This document shows, in pieces, positions 1-8,997 of a DNA stretch of 64,000 bases; within the stretch, counting starts at the first letter, position 1, and the number at the start of each line of letters is the position of its first letter. The DNA lies in the NCBI GenBank assembly GCA_030673825.1, contig JAUTCS010000115.1, forward strand, positions 1 through 64,000. The letters run 5' to 3'. The notes under the pieces are model-generated. The model was not told where the DNA came from, did not search any database, and saw nothing but the letters and a program-made list of their open reading frames with translations. This DNA is from Verrucomicrobiota bacterium JB024. GTDB lineage: Bacteria; Verrucomicrobiota; Verrucomicrobiia; Opitutales; Cerasicoccaceae. Made by a program: the position numbers and the translations under genes.

Positions 1-360
1 CTTGGCCCCGAGCTCGACCAGCTTGGCGTCCACCTGCTTGCCGCATTCGCAGAACTGCGGGTACTCGTTATCGCCGAGGGCGAGCACGGTGTACTCGAGG
101 TTGCTCAGGTCGGCGCTGGAGGCGAAGAGCGCGTTGCAGAAGTCCACGCACTTGGGCGGCGGGGCGCCGTCGTCCCAGGTGGAGATGATGACCACGACCG
201 GGTTATCAATCGCGGCGAGTTGCTCCACCGAATACTCGGAGAGGTCGGCGAGCTCGACGGCGACGCCGTTCTTCTCACCCTTGGCGGCGACCTTCTTGGC
301 GAGGCCTTCGCAGTTACCGGTTTCAGTGCCGTAGAGGACAGTTAGCTTCAGATCTGACAT
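1..360 (-). CDS. Flavodoxin, C-terminus cut by the window edge
   Basis: The first 120 codons of a flavodoxin are read on the minus strand, starting at the ATG at 360-358. The FMN phosphate loop is visible near the start (YGTETGNCEGLAKK), followed by the aromatic isoalloxazine loops (STWDDGAPPPKC and ALGDNEYPQFC). The rest of the protein lies beyond base 1. Flavodoxins of this kind are low-potential electron carriers. Its position at the end of a nif gene run suggests electron delivery to NifH, the role of NifF, but that is inferred from position only. The domain also resembles flavodoxin modules of sulfite reductase, so NifF identity is not proven. The gap to the upstream 161-aa gene is 83 bases. 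Confidence 0.88.
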   Translation of the reverse strand, partial: MSDLKLTVLYGTETGNCEGLAKKVAAKGEKNGVAVELADLSEYSVEQLAAIDNPVVVIISTWDDGAPPPKCVDFCNALFASSADLSNLEYTVLALGDNEYPQFCECGKQVDAKLVELGAK

Positions 361-443
361 GACTGGTTGCTGTGTGTTGGTGGTTTTTTGTTTTAAGTGG
401 TTCGGGATGGATGTGGATGGCGGGAGGTGTTCGGTTAAAAAGT

Positions 444-929
444 TTAGGTGCAGACAGTCGCTCCGATGTCCATTTTCGGTTTGGTCCAGCGGTAGCGCCC
501 GGCCACGGTGCCGCCGGTCAGGCCGAGGGCTTCGAGCATCTGGCGGTTGTCTGCGGGCGGCTCGCACGAGAAAGTTTCCTTGAAGGAGGAGGGCATGGTG
601 CTGACGCGGCCCTGAAAGAGGATTTTGCACGCCAGAACGACGTCGGATTCGTCCTCCTCGGAGCTGCCCTGGATGGCGAAGACGCGGTGCAGGCTGACCT
701 CGGTCAGGCTCTCCGGAAGCATGTCCAGCACGACCAGGTGCTTTTCGGGATCGAGTGCCGGGTCGATGAGCGGAATCAAGTCCTTGTTCATCAGGCTCCA
801 GACAAAAGGTGTGTCCTCATCCTTATGCTGGGTGAGGTAGCGGGCCAGCACGCCGTCCGGACCCGTCAGTTTGACCGGTCCGAGCTGCGTGTAGTTCGTG
901 CCTTCGCATTGATAGAGCCAGAAACTCAT
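444..929 (-). CDS. Unrecognised 161-aa protein in the nif cluster
   Basis: I do not recognise this family. The protein is soluble, acidic in its middle part and without signal peptide or membrane segment. It has cysteines near residue 8 (YQCEG), in the second half (LACKIL, FSCEPP) and at the extreme C-terminus (TVCT). Its ATG overlaps the nifV stop codon (ATGA, 929-926), so it is translationally coupled to homocitrate synthase and should be made with the nitrogenase proteins. A flavodoxin follows. The conserved frame and tight coupling support a real gene. A role in cofactor assembly or electron transfer is a guess from position. Confidence 0.8.
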   Translation of the reverse strand: MSFWLYQCEGTNYTQLGPVKLTGPDGVLARYLTQHKDEDTPFVWSLMNKDLIPLIDPALDPEKHLVVLDMLPESLTEVSLHRVFAIQGSSEEDESDVVLACKILFQGRVSTMPSSFKETFSCEPPADNRQMLEALGLTGGTVAGRYRWTKPKMDIGATVCT

Positions 930-2068
930 GACCAGACTTCGTTGTGTTTGAGGAGATAGTTCTCCAGGGTTCTCTGAAATTCTTTCGGCGAGAGGGCGCG
1001 GCCAAGCCGTTCGGACTCACGGCGTACATCAGGCAGGAGCTCCTGCGCCATGCTACGCGTCAGCGGCACGCCCATGTCGGAAGCGGCCTGCACGAGCGCT
1101 GCCGATCCGCTGTGGCGGCCAATGACGAACGCGCTGCGCGTGCGACCGACATCCTCGGCGCCGATGGTCTCATAACTGGCGCGGTCCTCTGCCAAGCCCC
1201 GGCAGTGGATGCCGGACTCGTGCTGGAAGCAGCCCTGTCCGGTGACGGGTTTATCCCAGGCCAGCCGGCGTCCCGAGGCCGCCGCGACGAGGTCACTCAG
1301 CTCGGCGAAGCCGGAAAAGTGCATCCCCAAGTCGATCCCGGCGGAGTGGCGCAGGGCTGCCGCTGTGATCTCCAAAGCGGCATTACCGGCTCGTTCGCCC
1401 AGCCCGTTGACAGTGACGCTGGCGCAGTCAGCCCCGGCGAGCAGGGCGGAGACGGTGTTACCGACTGCCATGCCGAGGTCGTTGTGCCCGTGGAATTCGA
1501 TCTCGATCGAAGTCGCCGGGCGGACGGCGTGGACGAGGTCCATCGTCGTCTGCGGGTTGAGGCAACCAACTGTATCCGCCAGACGAATACGCTTCGCTCC
1601 GACGGCTTCGGCGGCCTGCGCGAAATCTACAAGGAAGGCCGGGTCCGCGCGGGAAGCGTCCTGCGCCCCGACACTGAAGTAGGAAAACGTTCGCTTTGCT
1701 TCAGCTGCTAGCTCGACCAATGTGCTTAGCGCCCAGTCGGCATCTTTTTTCCAGATGCGCATATGCAGCTCGCTGGCGGGGAGGGAAAAGTGGAAGCCGT
1801 CGGCGCCGGTCAGGGCGGCGGCGGCAAGGTCCTCGTGCGAGGCGCGGCCCCAGGTGGTGATGCGGCAGGGGAGCCGCTGACCGACGATGGCCTGGATGTG
1901 GGCGATCTCGGTTTCCCCCATGGCGGGAATGCCGACCTCGAGCTCCGGCACACCGGCGTCGGCCAGCTGGCGCGAGATCGCCAGCTTCTCGTTCAGAGTA
2001 AAAACCACGCCCGCTGCCTGTTCTCCATCGCGCAGAGTCGTGTCAATCAGGTAGCGGGCGTGTTTCAC
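926..2068 (-). CDS. nifV: Homocitrate synthase NifV
   Basis: A 380-aa protein condensing acetyl-CoA and 2-oxoglutarate to homocitrate, the organic ligand of the iron-molybdenum cofactor. The N-terminus carries the DTTLRDGEQ signature of the DRE-TIM metallolyase family, with the metal-binding EFHGHND motif near residue 195 and NGLGERAGNA near 220. The length matches NifV (about 380) better than bacterial isopropylmalate synthases (over 500). Context settles the choice: it sits downstream of nifB, a ferredoxin and a molybdate-binding Mop gene, and is coupled by a 4-base overlap to the next unknown gene. A homocitrate synthase for lysine synthesis is the alternative, unlikely here. Confidence 0.93.
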   Translation of the reverse strand: MKHARYLIDTTLRDGEQAAGVVFTLNEKLAISRQLADAGVPELEVGIPAMGETEIAHIQAIVGQRLPCRITTWGRASHEDLAAAALTGADGFHFSLPASELHMRIWKKDADWALSTLVELAAEAKRTFSYFSVGAQDASRADPAFLVDFAQAAEAVGAKRIRLADTVGCLNPQTTMDLVHAVRPATSIEIEFHGHNDLGMAVGNTVSALLAGADCASVTVNGLGERAGNAALEITAAALRHSAGIDLGMHFSGFAELSDLVAAASGRRLAWDKPVTGQGCFQHESGIHCRGLAEDRASYETIGAEDVGRTRSAFVIGRHSGSAALVQAASDMGVPLTRSMAQELLPDVRRESERLGRALSPKEFQRTLENYLLKHNEVWS

Positions 2069-2073
2069 CAGAA

Positions 2074-2286
2074 TTATTCCTCTACGCCGAGCATCACGCT
2101 GCTGGCCTTAATCACAGCCAGGGCGCTACCGCCGACGGTCAAGCCGAGGGATTCCACGGCGTGGTTGGTAATGATGCTCACGATCTTATCGCCGCCGGTC
2201 AGTTCGATTTCGACCTCGGAGTTTACCGAGCCCTTCTCGATGGAGACGACCTTACCCTTGAGCTGATTACGTGCGGATAGTTTCAT
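2074..2286 (-). CDS. mop: Molybdopterin/molybdate-binding Mop protein (TOBE domain)
   Basis: A 70-aa protein starting [12 protein letters not shown], a single TOBE/Mop domain. Proteins of this size form oligomers that bind several molybdate ions and buffer molybdenum in the cytoplasm. The reading frame stays open further upstream, but the ATG at 2286 gives the canonical Mop N-terminus and is preceded by an AAGG-type ribosome site. It lies 5 bases upstream of nifV and 25 bases downstream of the ferredoxin gene, consistent with one operon. A molybdenum store beside the genes for the homocitrate and NifB steps of cofactor synthesis makes metabolic sense; the specific role here is inferred. Confidence 0.9.
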   Translation of the reverse strand: MKLSARNQLKGKVVSIEKGSVNSEVEIELTGGDKIVSIITNHAVESLGLTVGGSALAVIKASSVMLGVEE

Positions 2287-2311
2287 GACTTTGCCTTGGT
2301 GTTGAGTACCT

Positions 2312-2623
2312 CTAGTCCTCGCTGATGAGGTTGGTCTTGCAGACCTCCCCGTCTTCGATGGAGTCAAGAATCTCGTCAATCAGCTCTTCCGTGGCCTTCT
2401 CGTAAAAATGGCCGGCGGGATAGTCGATGATGACCGGACCGCGGGTGCACATGTTGAGGCAGCCGGTCATGGAAATTTCCACGCCGCTAAGCATACGGTC
2501 CTGCACTTCACCCTGAGCGTAGGAGAGCAGGTTGATGGATTCCTTGTTGCAGCAGACGCCCTTGAGCTCGCCGGTGGCGCGCGCACTGCCGCAGATGAAC
2601 AGGTGATGTTCGGGCTTATTCAT
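2312..2623 (-). CDS. [2Fe-2S] ferredoxin, thioredoxin-fold type
   Basis: A 103-aa protein of the thioredoxin-like [2Fe-2S] ferredoxin family. The cluster ligands are visible as cysteines in [16 protein letters not shown], in the following KGVCCNKE and in [12 protein letters not shown]. Proteins of this family are found in nif regions of several diazotrophs, where they are proposed to donate electrons or to protect nitrogenase during oxygen stress. It lies between nifB and mop on the same strand, with 67 bases to nifB. Which of the two roles applies cannot be read from the sequence. Confidence 0.88.
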   Translation of the reverse strand: MNKPEHHLFICGSARATGELKGVCCNKESINLLSYAQGEVQDRMLSGVEISMTGCLNMCTRGPVIIDYPAGHFYEKATEELIDEILDSIEDGEVCKTNLISED

Positions 2624-2690
2624 GTGAGTGTTGATTAGCTTTTAATTGTGATGGTGTGTATTGAAATTTCGATACGTGGTGAGGGTTGCA

Positions 2691-4001
2691 TCAACCGCAG
2701 CCGGTGCCGTCACCGCCGCAGCTCGTCCCGGCGCCACAGCCCTTGAAACTGCGCACGAGGCTGGGGGGAAGCGTCTCGCCGTGGAAGACCGAGGACAGAC
2801 CGGCGTCGATCATGCCCTCCATCTCGATGACCTGGACCCCGCTGGCCTTGAGCGCCTGCTTGGGCGTCGTGCCCGCGGCGTTGACGAGGATCGCGCGGCA
2901 GTCCTTGAGCATTTTGGCCAGCTCAAGCCAGCGCTGGTCGCCGGAACCGTGGGCGGGAGCGGCGCGTTTTTCGACGGCGATAAACTCCTCCTCGTCCTCC
3001 GGATCGATGCCAAAGATGGTGAACTCGCGGGCCTCTCCCAAGTGCTGGTTGACCAGCATCCCCTCGCGGGTGGCCACGGCCACGTACTCGCGGGTCTCCT
3101 GCGGGTTGATCGGCAGGCGCGAGCAACTGCGGATGAGCTCCTGGATCTCCTCGGTGTTCTGCTGGCCGAGGCGGCCGACGGCGTCCGCGCGGCAGCGGGC
3201 GCAGTGGGTCATCTGGTTCATGTGCTCGCCGCACTTGAGGCGGACGGCGAAGCGCATCTTAGCGTCGGGTTCGGGCAGGTTTTCAAAGACCGTCTCGGCG
3301 GTGGGCAGGAGCGGGATGCAGTTCATCACGTCCGCACCCATGGCGGAGACCGTCCGGGCGATCTCGGGCAGGTGCTCGTCATTGATGCCCGGGACGATAA
3401 TCGAGTTGACCTTGGCGATCATGCCGTACTGCTTGATCCACTTGACGGCCTGGAGCTGGCGCTCGATCATGATCTCCCCGGCCTGACGGTGGCGGTAGAT
3501 GCGCTTGTCGTGGCGGGCCCAGGCGTAAACTTTTCCGGCGATCTCGGGATCGACGCCGTTCATCGTGATGGTGACGTGCGAGACCTTCAGTTCGGCCAGT
3601 TCCTTCACATACTCCTCCGTCAGACCGAGACCGTTGGTGGAGAGGCAGAGGATCATCTTCGGGTACTTCTCGCGTACGAGGCGGAAGGTCTCCATCGTCT
3701 CTTTCGGGTTGGCGAATGGGTCGCCCGGCCCGGCGATGCCCACGACGGCGATGTCGTCGCGCATCTCCATGACCTTGTCCAGATAGGTGAGGGCCTGTCC
3801 GGGTGAGAGCACGGCGGAGGTGACGCCCGGCCGGCTCTCGTTCACGCAGTCAAAGTCGCGGTTGCAGTAGTTGCACTGGATGTTGCACTTCGGGGCGATG
3901 GGGAGATGGATCCGTCCGTAGGTGGCGCAGGCGCCTTTACTGAAGCACGGATGGTTGTCGAGATTGATCTCGGAAGGGTCGATGTTCATCGCTGTCGTCA
4001 T
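2691..4001 (-). CDS. nifB: FeMo-cofactor biosynthesis protein NifB with NifX-like C-terminal domain
   Basis: A 436-aa radical SAM enzyme that makes NifB-co, the iron-sulfur-carbide precursor of the nitrogenase cofactor. The N-terminal HPCFSKGAC segment and the SAM cluster motif CNIQCNYC (about residues 39-46) are clear, followed by the GIAGPGDP and LSTNG motifs of the radical SAM barrel. From about residue 310 the protein continues as a NifX/NafY-like cofactor-binding domain (VAVATREGMLVNQHLG). The last 16 residues are glycine/cysteine-rich (GCGAGTSCGGDGTGCG), which is unusual and could bind metal. It is followed 67 bases later by the ferredoxin gene and lies 65 bases after nifN. Confidence 0.97.
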   Translation of the reverse strand: MTTAMNIDPSEINLDNHPCFSKGACATYGRIHLPIAPKCNIQCNYCNRDFDCVNESRPGVTSAVLSPGQALTYLDKVMEMRDDIAVVGIAGPGDPFANPKETMETFRLVREKYPKMILCLSTNGLGLTEEYVKELAELKVSHVTITMNGVDPEIAGKVYAWARHDKRIYRHRQAGEIMIERQLQAVKWIKQYGMIAKVNSIIVPGINDEHLPEIARTVSAMGADVMNCIPLLPTAETVFENLPEPDAKMRFAVRLKCGEHMNQMTHCARCRADAVGRLGQQNTEEIQELIRSCSRLPINPQETREYVAVATREGMLVNQHLGEAREFTIFGIDPEDEEEFIAVEKRAAPAHGSGDQRWLELAKMLKDCRAILVNAAGTTPKQALKASGVQVIEMEGMIDAGLSSVFHGETLPPSLVRSFKGCGAGTSCGGDGTGCG

Positions 4002-4066
4002 GATGTTTCCTCTCGCTGTGCCGGGTTATGAAGTCGTGGTGATGTTCGCTAAGGTTAGGGGAGGGA

Positions 4067-5472
<1,406 letters not shown>

Positions 5473-5476
<4 letters not shown>

Positions 5477-6897
5477 GCCGCACCTCCTTCGCAGGCGAGG
5501 GGAGCGGTCGGCTCGGGCTCGGGGAGGCGGAGGGCCTTGGCCTGGCGGCGGGGGGCGTATTTCCAGATCGGCGAGCAGGCGCTGTTGGCAACCTCCTCGG
5601 CGAAGTGGACCATGCCCTCGAACCCGGCCAGCGGGATCTTGCGCTCGTGGTTGTGGTCGCAGAAGGCGACCCCGAGCTTGAAAGCGATGGGGCGTTCCTT
5701 GACGCCCCCGATAAAGAGGTCCACGTCCTTTTCCAGAACAAACTTGGCGAGCTCGAGCGGGTTGGAGTCGTCCACGATCACAGTGCCCGGATCGCAGATT
5801 TCCTTAAGCTGCTCGTAGTCTTCGGCGCTGCCGGTCTGCGTGCCGGCGAGGACGGTCTGCATCCCCAGTGAGCGCAGCGCGAGCACGAGGGAAAAGGCTT
5901 TGAAAGCGCCGCCGACGTAGAGCGCGGCTTTCTTGCCCTTGAGGCGCTTCTTGTACTCCTTGAGCTTGGGCGCGTACTTGGAGATTTCGTCGCGGACGAG
6001 CTCCTCGGCGCGGCGCATCAGCTCCGGGTCGCCGAAATGCTCGGCGGCGGCATAGATGGCGCGGGCGGTGTCCTCGAATCCGAAGAAGGATACGCGCTCC
6101 ATCGGGATGCCGTAGTCGTCCTTGAGGAGCTTGGAAAGGTGGGTCATCGACCCGGAGCACTGCACGAGGTTGAGCTTGGCCCCGTGGCAGCGGCGCAGGT
6201 CGTCCACGCGCCCGTCACCGGTGATGGTGGAGACGACCTGGATGCCGATCTTTTCGTAGTACTTGCGGATCATCCAGGCTTCCCCGGCGATGTTGAACTC
6301 GCCCAGCAGGTTGATGCTGTACTTGGAGATGCCGTTCGTGTCGCCGGTGCCGACCAGTTTGTAGGCTGCTTCGCAGGCGGCCTGGTAGCCGCTCTTCTTC
6401 GTGCCCTTGAAGCCGGGCGAATCGACCGGTATGCAGTCGATGCCGGTTTCCTTCGTGACCTGCTTGCAGACCGCGCCGACGTCGTCACCGATGAGACCGA
6501 CAATGCAGGTCGAGTAAACGAAGGCAGCCTTGGGCTGGTAGAAGTTGATCAGTTCGAGGAGCGAGGCTTTCAACTTTTTCTCGCCGCCGAAGATGACTTC
6601 CTTTTCGGCCAGGTCGGTGGAGAAGCTGTTACGGTTCAGCTGCGAGCCCGAGGAGAGTGAACCGCGTATGTCCCAGTTATACACGGCGCAACCGATCGGC
6701 CCGTGGACGATGTGGAGCGCGTCGGCGATCGGATAAAGCACGACGCGCGAGCCACAGAAAGCGCAGGCACGCTGGGTGACGGAACCGGCCGCGCTCTTTT
6801 TATCGCAGACGAATTCCTTGCCCGAACCCTTCGTCCAGACCTGGTCTGAACGCTCGTCAAGCACTCGGATTGAACTGGGTGTATTTACGCTGTTCAT
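5473..6897 (-). CDS. nifE: Nitrogenase cofactor scaffold subunit NifE
   Basis: A 474-aa homologue of the nitrogenase alpha subunit, partner of NifN. Visible motifs are RACAFCGSRVVL, HIVHGPIGCAVYNWD and the STCIVGLIGDDVGAV segment that corresponds to the P-cluster region of NifD. The cofactor-liganding histidine context of NifD (QLHSYDYGGP) is absent at the matching place, as expected for NifE. It ends in a 4-base overlap with nifN. The upstream gap of 118 bases to the ferritin gene holds a GG-N10-GC pair, but too close to the start to be a convincing promoter. Confidence 0.95.
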
Positions 6898-7015
6898 GAG
6901 TACTTACTGGGTTAGCTTTAAGCGTGCCGTTCGGTTCGTTATTTCGTTTTTTTGTGCCTATTTTTAAAAGATTCGGGAGACTTCCAAATTATTCCCTAAA
7001 CTCAATTGTCTAAAC

Positions 7016-7507
7016 TCAGTCGTCTCCCAGCTCTTTTACGATGTGACGGTCAAGAGCGTAAATCGATCCCGCGCACTCGGCACGGGCAACGAGGGTGATC
7101 ATTTTGGCGGCCCAAGCCTCCTCTTCGACCTGCTCGTTGATGAACCACAGCAGCATGGGCTGCGATTCGTAGTCCTTCACATCAAGCGCCAGCGAATAGC
7201 AGGTCTTAATGTTTGAACTATTCTGTTGCTCAAGCTTTTGCGCATAACAGGCGAGCTCGTGCAGCGAGGTAAACTCTCCCCTCGGCGCCGAGATGGCATC
7301 GACCTTCGGCTGGACACCGCGATCCAGCAGATGTTTGAAGAACTTGGCCCCGTGTTCGCGTTCCTCGGCGGCCTGGGCGAAGAAGAATTTGGCAAAACCG
7401 GGGAAGTCGTGAGACTCGCACCAGTAGGCCAGGGCTTCGTAGCTGTGGGCAGCAAGAAGTTCGTGATTAGCCTGATCGTTAAGGGCTGTTCTAATAGTCG
7501 GTTCCAT
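7016..7507 (-). CDS. Bacterial ferritin (non-haem) inside the nif cluster
   Basis: A 163-aa four-helix-bundle ferritin. The ferroxidase-centre residues are readable: Glu in NHELLAAHSYEA, the AEEREHG motif (EE...H), Glu in KLEQQNSS and Glu/Gln in NEQVEEE. Length and motifs match FtnA-type ferritins rather than haem bacterioferritin, and there is no obvious haem-binding methionine. These proteins oxidise Fe(II) and store iron in a 24-mer. It lies between nifK and nifE on the same strand, with gaps of 76 and 118 bases. An iron store made together with an enzyme needing many Fe atoms per holoenzyme, or an oxygen/peroxide sink, is a reasonable inference. Confidence 0.92.
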   Translation of the reverse strand: MEPTIRTALNDQANHELLAAHSYEALAYWCESHDFPGFAKFFFAQAAEEREHGAKFFKHLLDRGVQPKVDAISAPRGEFTSLHELACYAQKLEQQNSSNIKTCYSLALDVKDYESQPMLLWFINEQVEEEAWAAKMITLVARAECAGSIYALDRHIVKELGDD

Positions 7508-7583
7508 CTCGGAGGAGGGTGAGTTGATTGCTTGTTATTAGTGCGGTATTGGCTGTTGGTGTATTCTCTGCAGAAGCCTTTAA

Positions 7584-8957
7584 TTAGAGCACCAGCTCGA
7601 CCTCATGATCGGGGTCTTCGCGGTCGCGCTGATCGAAGAGCGCGTCGGTGATCTTCTCGAGGATGCGCATGCCGCCCGTGTAACCCACGGAGGGGAAGGC
7701 ACGGTGGCCGACACGGTCGAGGATCGGGAACCCGAAGCGCACGTAGGGCAGCTTTTCGGTGCGGGCGACGTACTTGCCGTAGGTGTTGCCCATGATCAGA
7801 TCGACCGGGTTGTTCTTGATCCACTGGTGCATGTAGTGGATGTCGCTGAAGGCGAGGATCTCGGCTTCCGGGTTGGTCTCGGAGCAGATTTCCTTCATCT
7901 TGGCTTCCCACTTTTTGCCGGGAGTACCGGTGATGACGATCATCGGCTTGGCGCCCATCTCCACGAGGAAGCTCACCATGCTGGTGAGGTGGTCCGGGTC
8001 ACCGAAGATCGCGATCTTCAGGTTGTGGAGGTACTGCGACATATCGCTGATCATGTCCACCAGACGGCCGCGTTCCTTTTCGAGGTCGGCGGGCACGGCG
8101 GTGTCACCAGCGAGGCGGAGGGCGTTGACGAATTCGTCGGTAGCCTTCACGCCGATGGGCAGCTCGAGCACCTTGTTCGGTACCTTGCACTTCTTCTCGA
8201 GTTCGGTAGCCGCGGCCGTGCTGGCGAGCGGTCCGAGCGCGAGGGTCAGGAAGCTGTCCCCCATGGCCTTGAGCTGGGCGACGGTGGTGCCGCCGTCCGG
8301 GTACATGTGGTACTTGCCGTCGTGCGGGGAGTCCAGCACGTCCGAGGTGTCGGGAGCCATGATGTACTCGACGCCGACCATCTCCGCCAGGCGCTTCATT
8401 TCGCGCATGTCGGCCGGTTCGACCCAGCCGGGGAAGATGTTCAGGACGTTCTTGGTCTCGCCACTGGACTCGGCCAGGTACTTGACGAAGGCCGCGCACT
8501 GGTTGGAGAAGCCGGTGACGTGGCTACCGGCGAAGCTCGGCGTGTTGGTGTGGATGACCACTTTGCCTTCGGGGATGATGCCATCCTCGGCGGACTTTTT
8601 GATGATCATCGGAATGTCGTCACCGATAACTTCGGACAGACAGGTGGTGTGAACAGCGACAATATCGGGTTCGTAGATATTGAAGATGTTACTCAGCGCG
8701 GTCTTCAGGTTGGCCATCCCGCCGAAGACGGAGGCGCCTTCGGTGAAGGACGAGGTCGTGGCGACGACCGGGTCCTTATGGTGGCGGGTCAGCTGGCTGC
8801 GGTGGTATGCGCAGCAGCCCTGCGAACCGTGCGAGTGCGGCATGCACTTGTTGATGCCCAGGGCGGCGTACATGGCGCCGATGGGCTGACAGGTCTTGGC
8901 AGGATTGATGCGGAGCGCCTTGCGCTCGCGGATTTCTGCGGTGGTTCCTTCTAACAT
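7584..8957 (-). CDS. nifK: Nitrogenase molybdenum-iron protein beta chain NifK
   Basis: A 457-aa beta subunit of dinitrogenase. P-cluster ligands are recognisable in KTCQPIGAMYA, HGSQGCCAYHR and HTTCLSEVIGDD, with the adjacent SSFTEGASVFGG serine segment. It lacks the roughly 50-residue N-terminal extension of proteobacterial NifK (about 520 aa), matching the short clostridial type. It starts 40 bases downstream of nifD, so the two are co-transcribed. With NifD it forms the heterotetramer that reduces N2 using electrons from NifH. Confidence 0.97.
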   Translation of the reverse strand: MLEGTTAEIRERKALRINPAKTCQPIGAMYAALGINKCMPHSHGSQGCCAYHRSQLTRHHKDPVVATTSSFTEGASVFGGMANLKTALSNIFNIYEPDIVAVHTTCLSEVIGDDIPMIIKKSAEDGIIPEGKVVIHTNTPSFAGSHVTGFSNQCAAFVKYLAESSGETKNVLNIFPGWVEPADMREMKRLAEMVGVEYIMAPDTSDVLDSPHDGKYHMYPDGGTTVAQLKAMGDSFLTLALGPLASTAAATELEKKCKVPNKVLELPIGVKATDEFVNALRLAGDTAVPADLEKERGRLVDMISDMSQYLHNLKIAIFGDPDHLTSMVSFLVEMGAKPMIVITGTPGKKWEAKMKEICSETNPEAEILAFSDIHYMHQWIKNNPVDLIMGNTYGKYVARTEKLPYVRFGFPILDRVGHRAFPSVGYTGGMRILEKITDALFDQRDREDPDHEVELVL

Positions 8958-8997
8958 GGTAATAGTCTCCTTTACTTGTTGTTGCGGGGCTATTGGG

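Noticed and set aside
6913-6931. Possible sigma-54 promoter of nifE on the minus strand (CGGCACG...AAGCTA)
   Set aside because: The GG-N10-GC spacing is right, but the start would be only about 6 bases before the nifE ATG, and three consensus bases differ.
7605-8954. 449-codon open frame opposite nifK
   Set aside because: Shadow of nifK; composition is Val/Gly/Asp-biased and without motifs.
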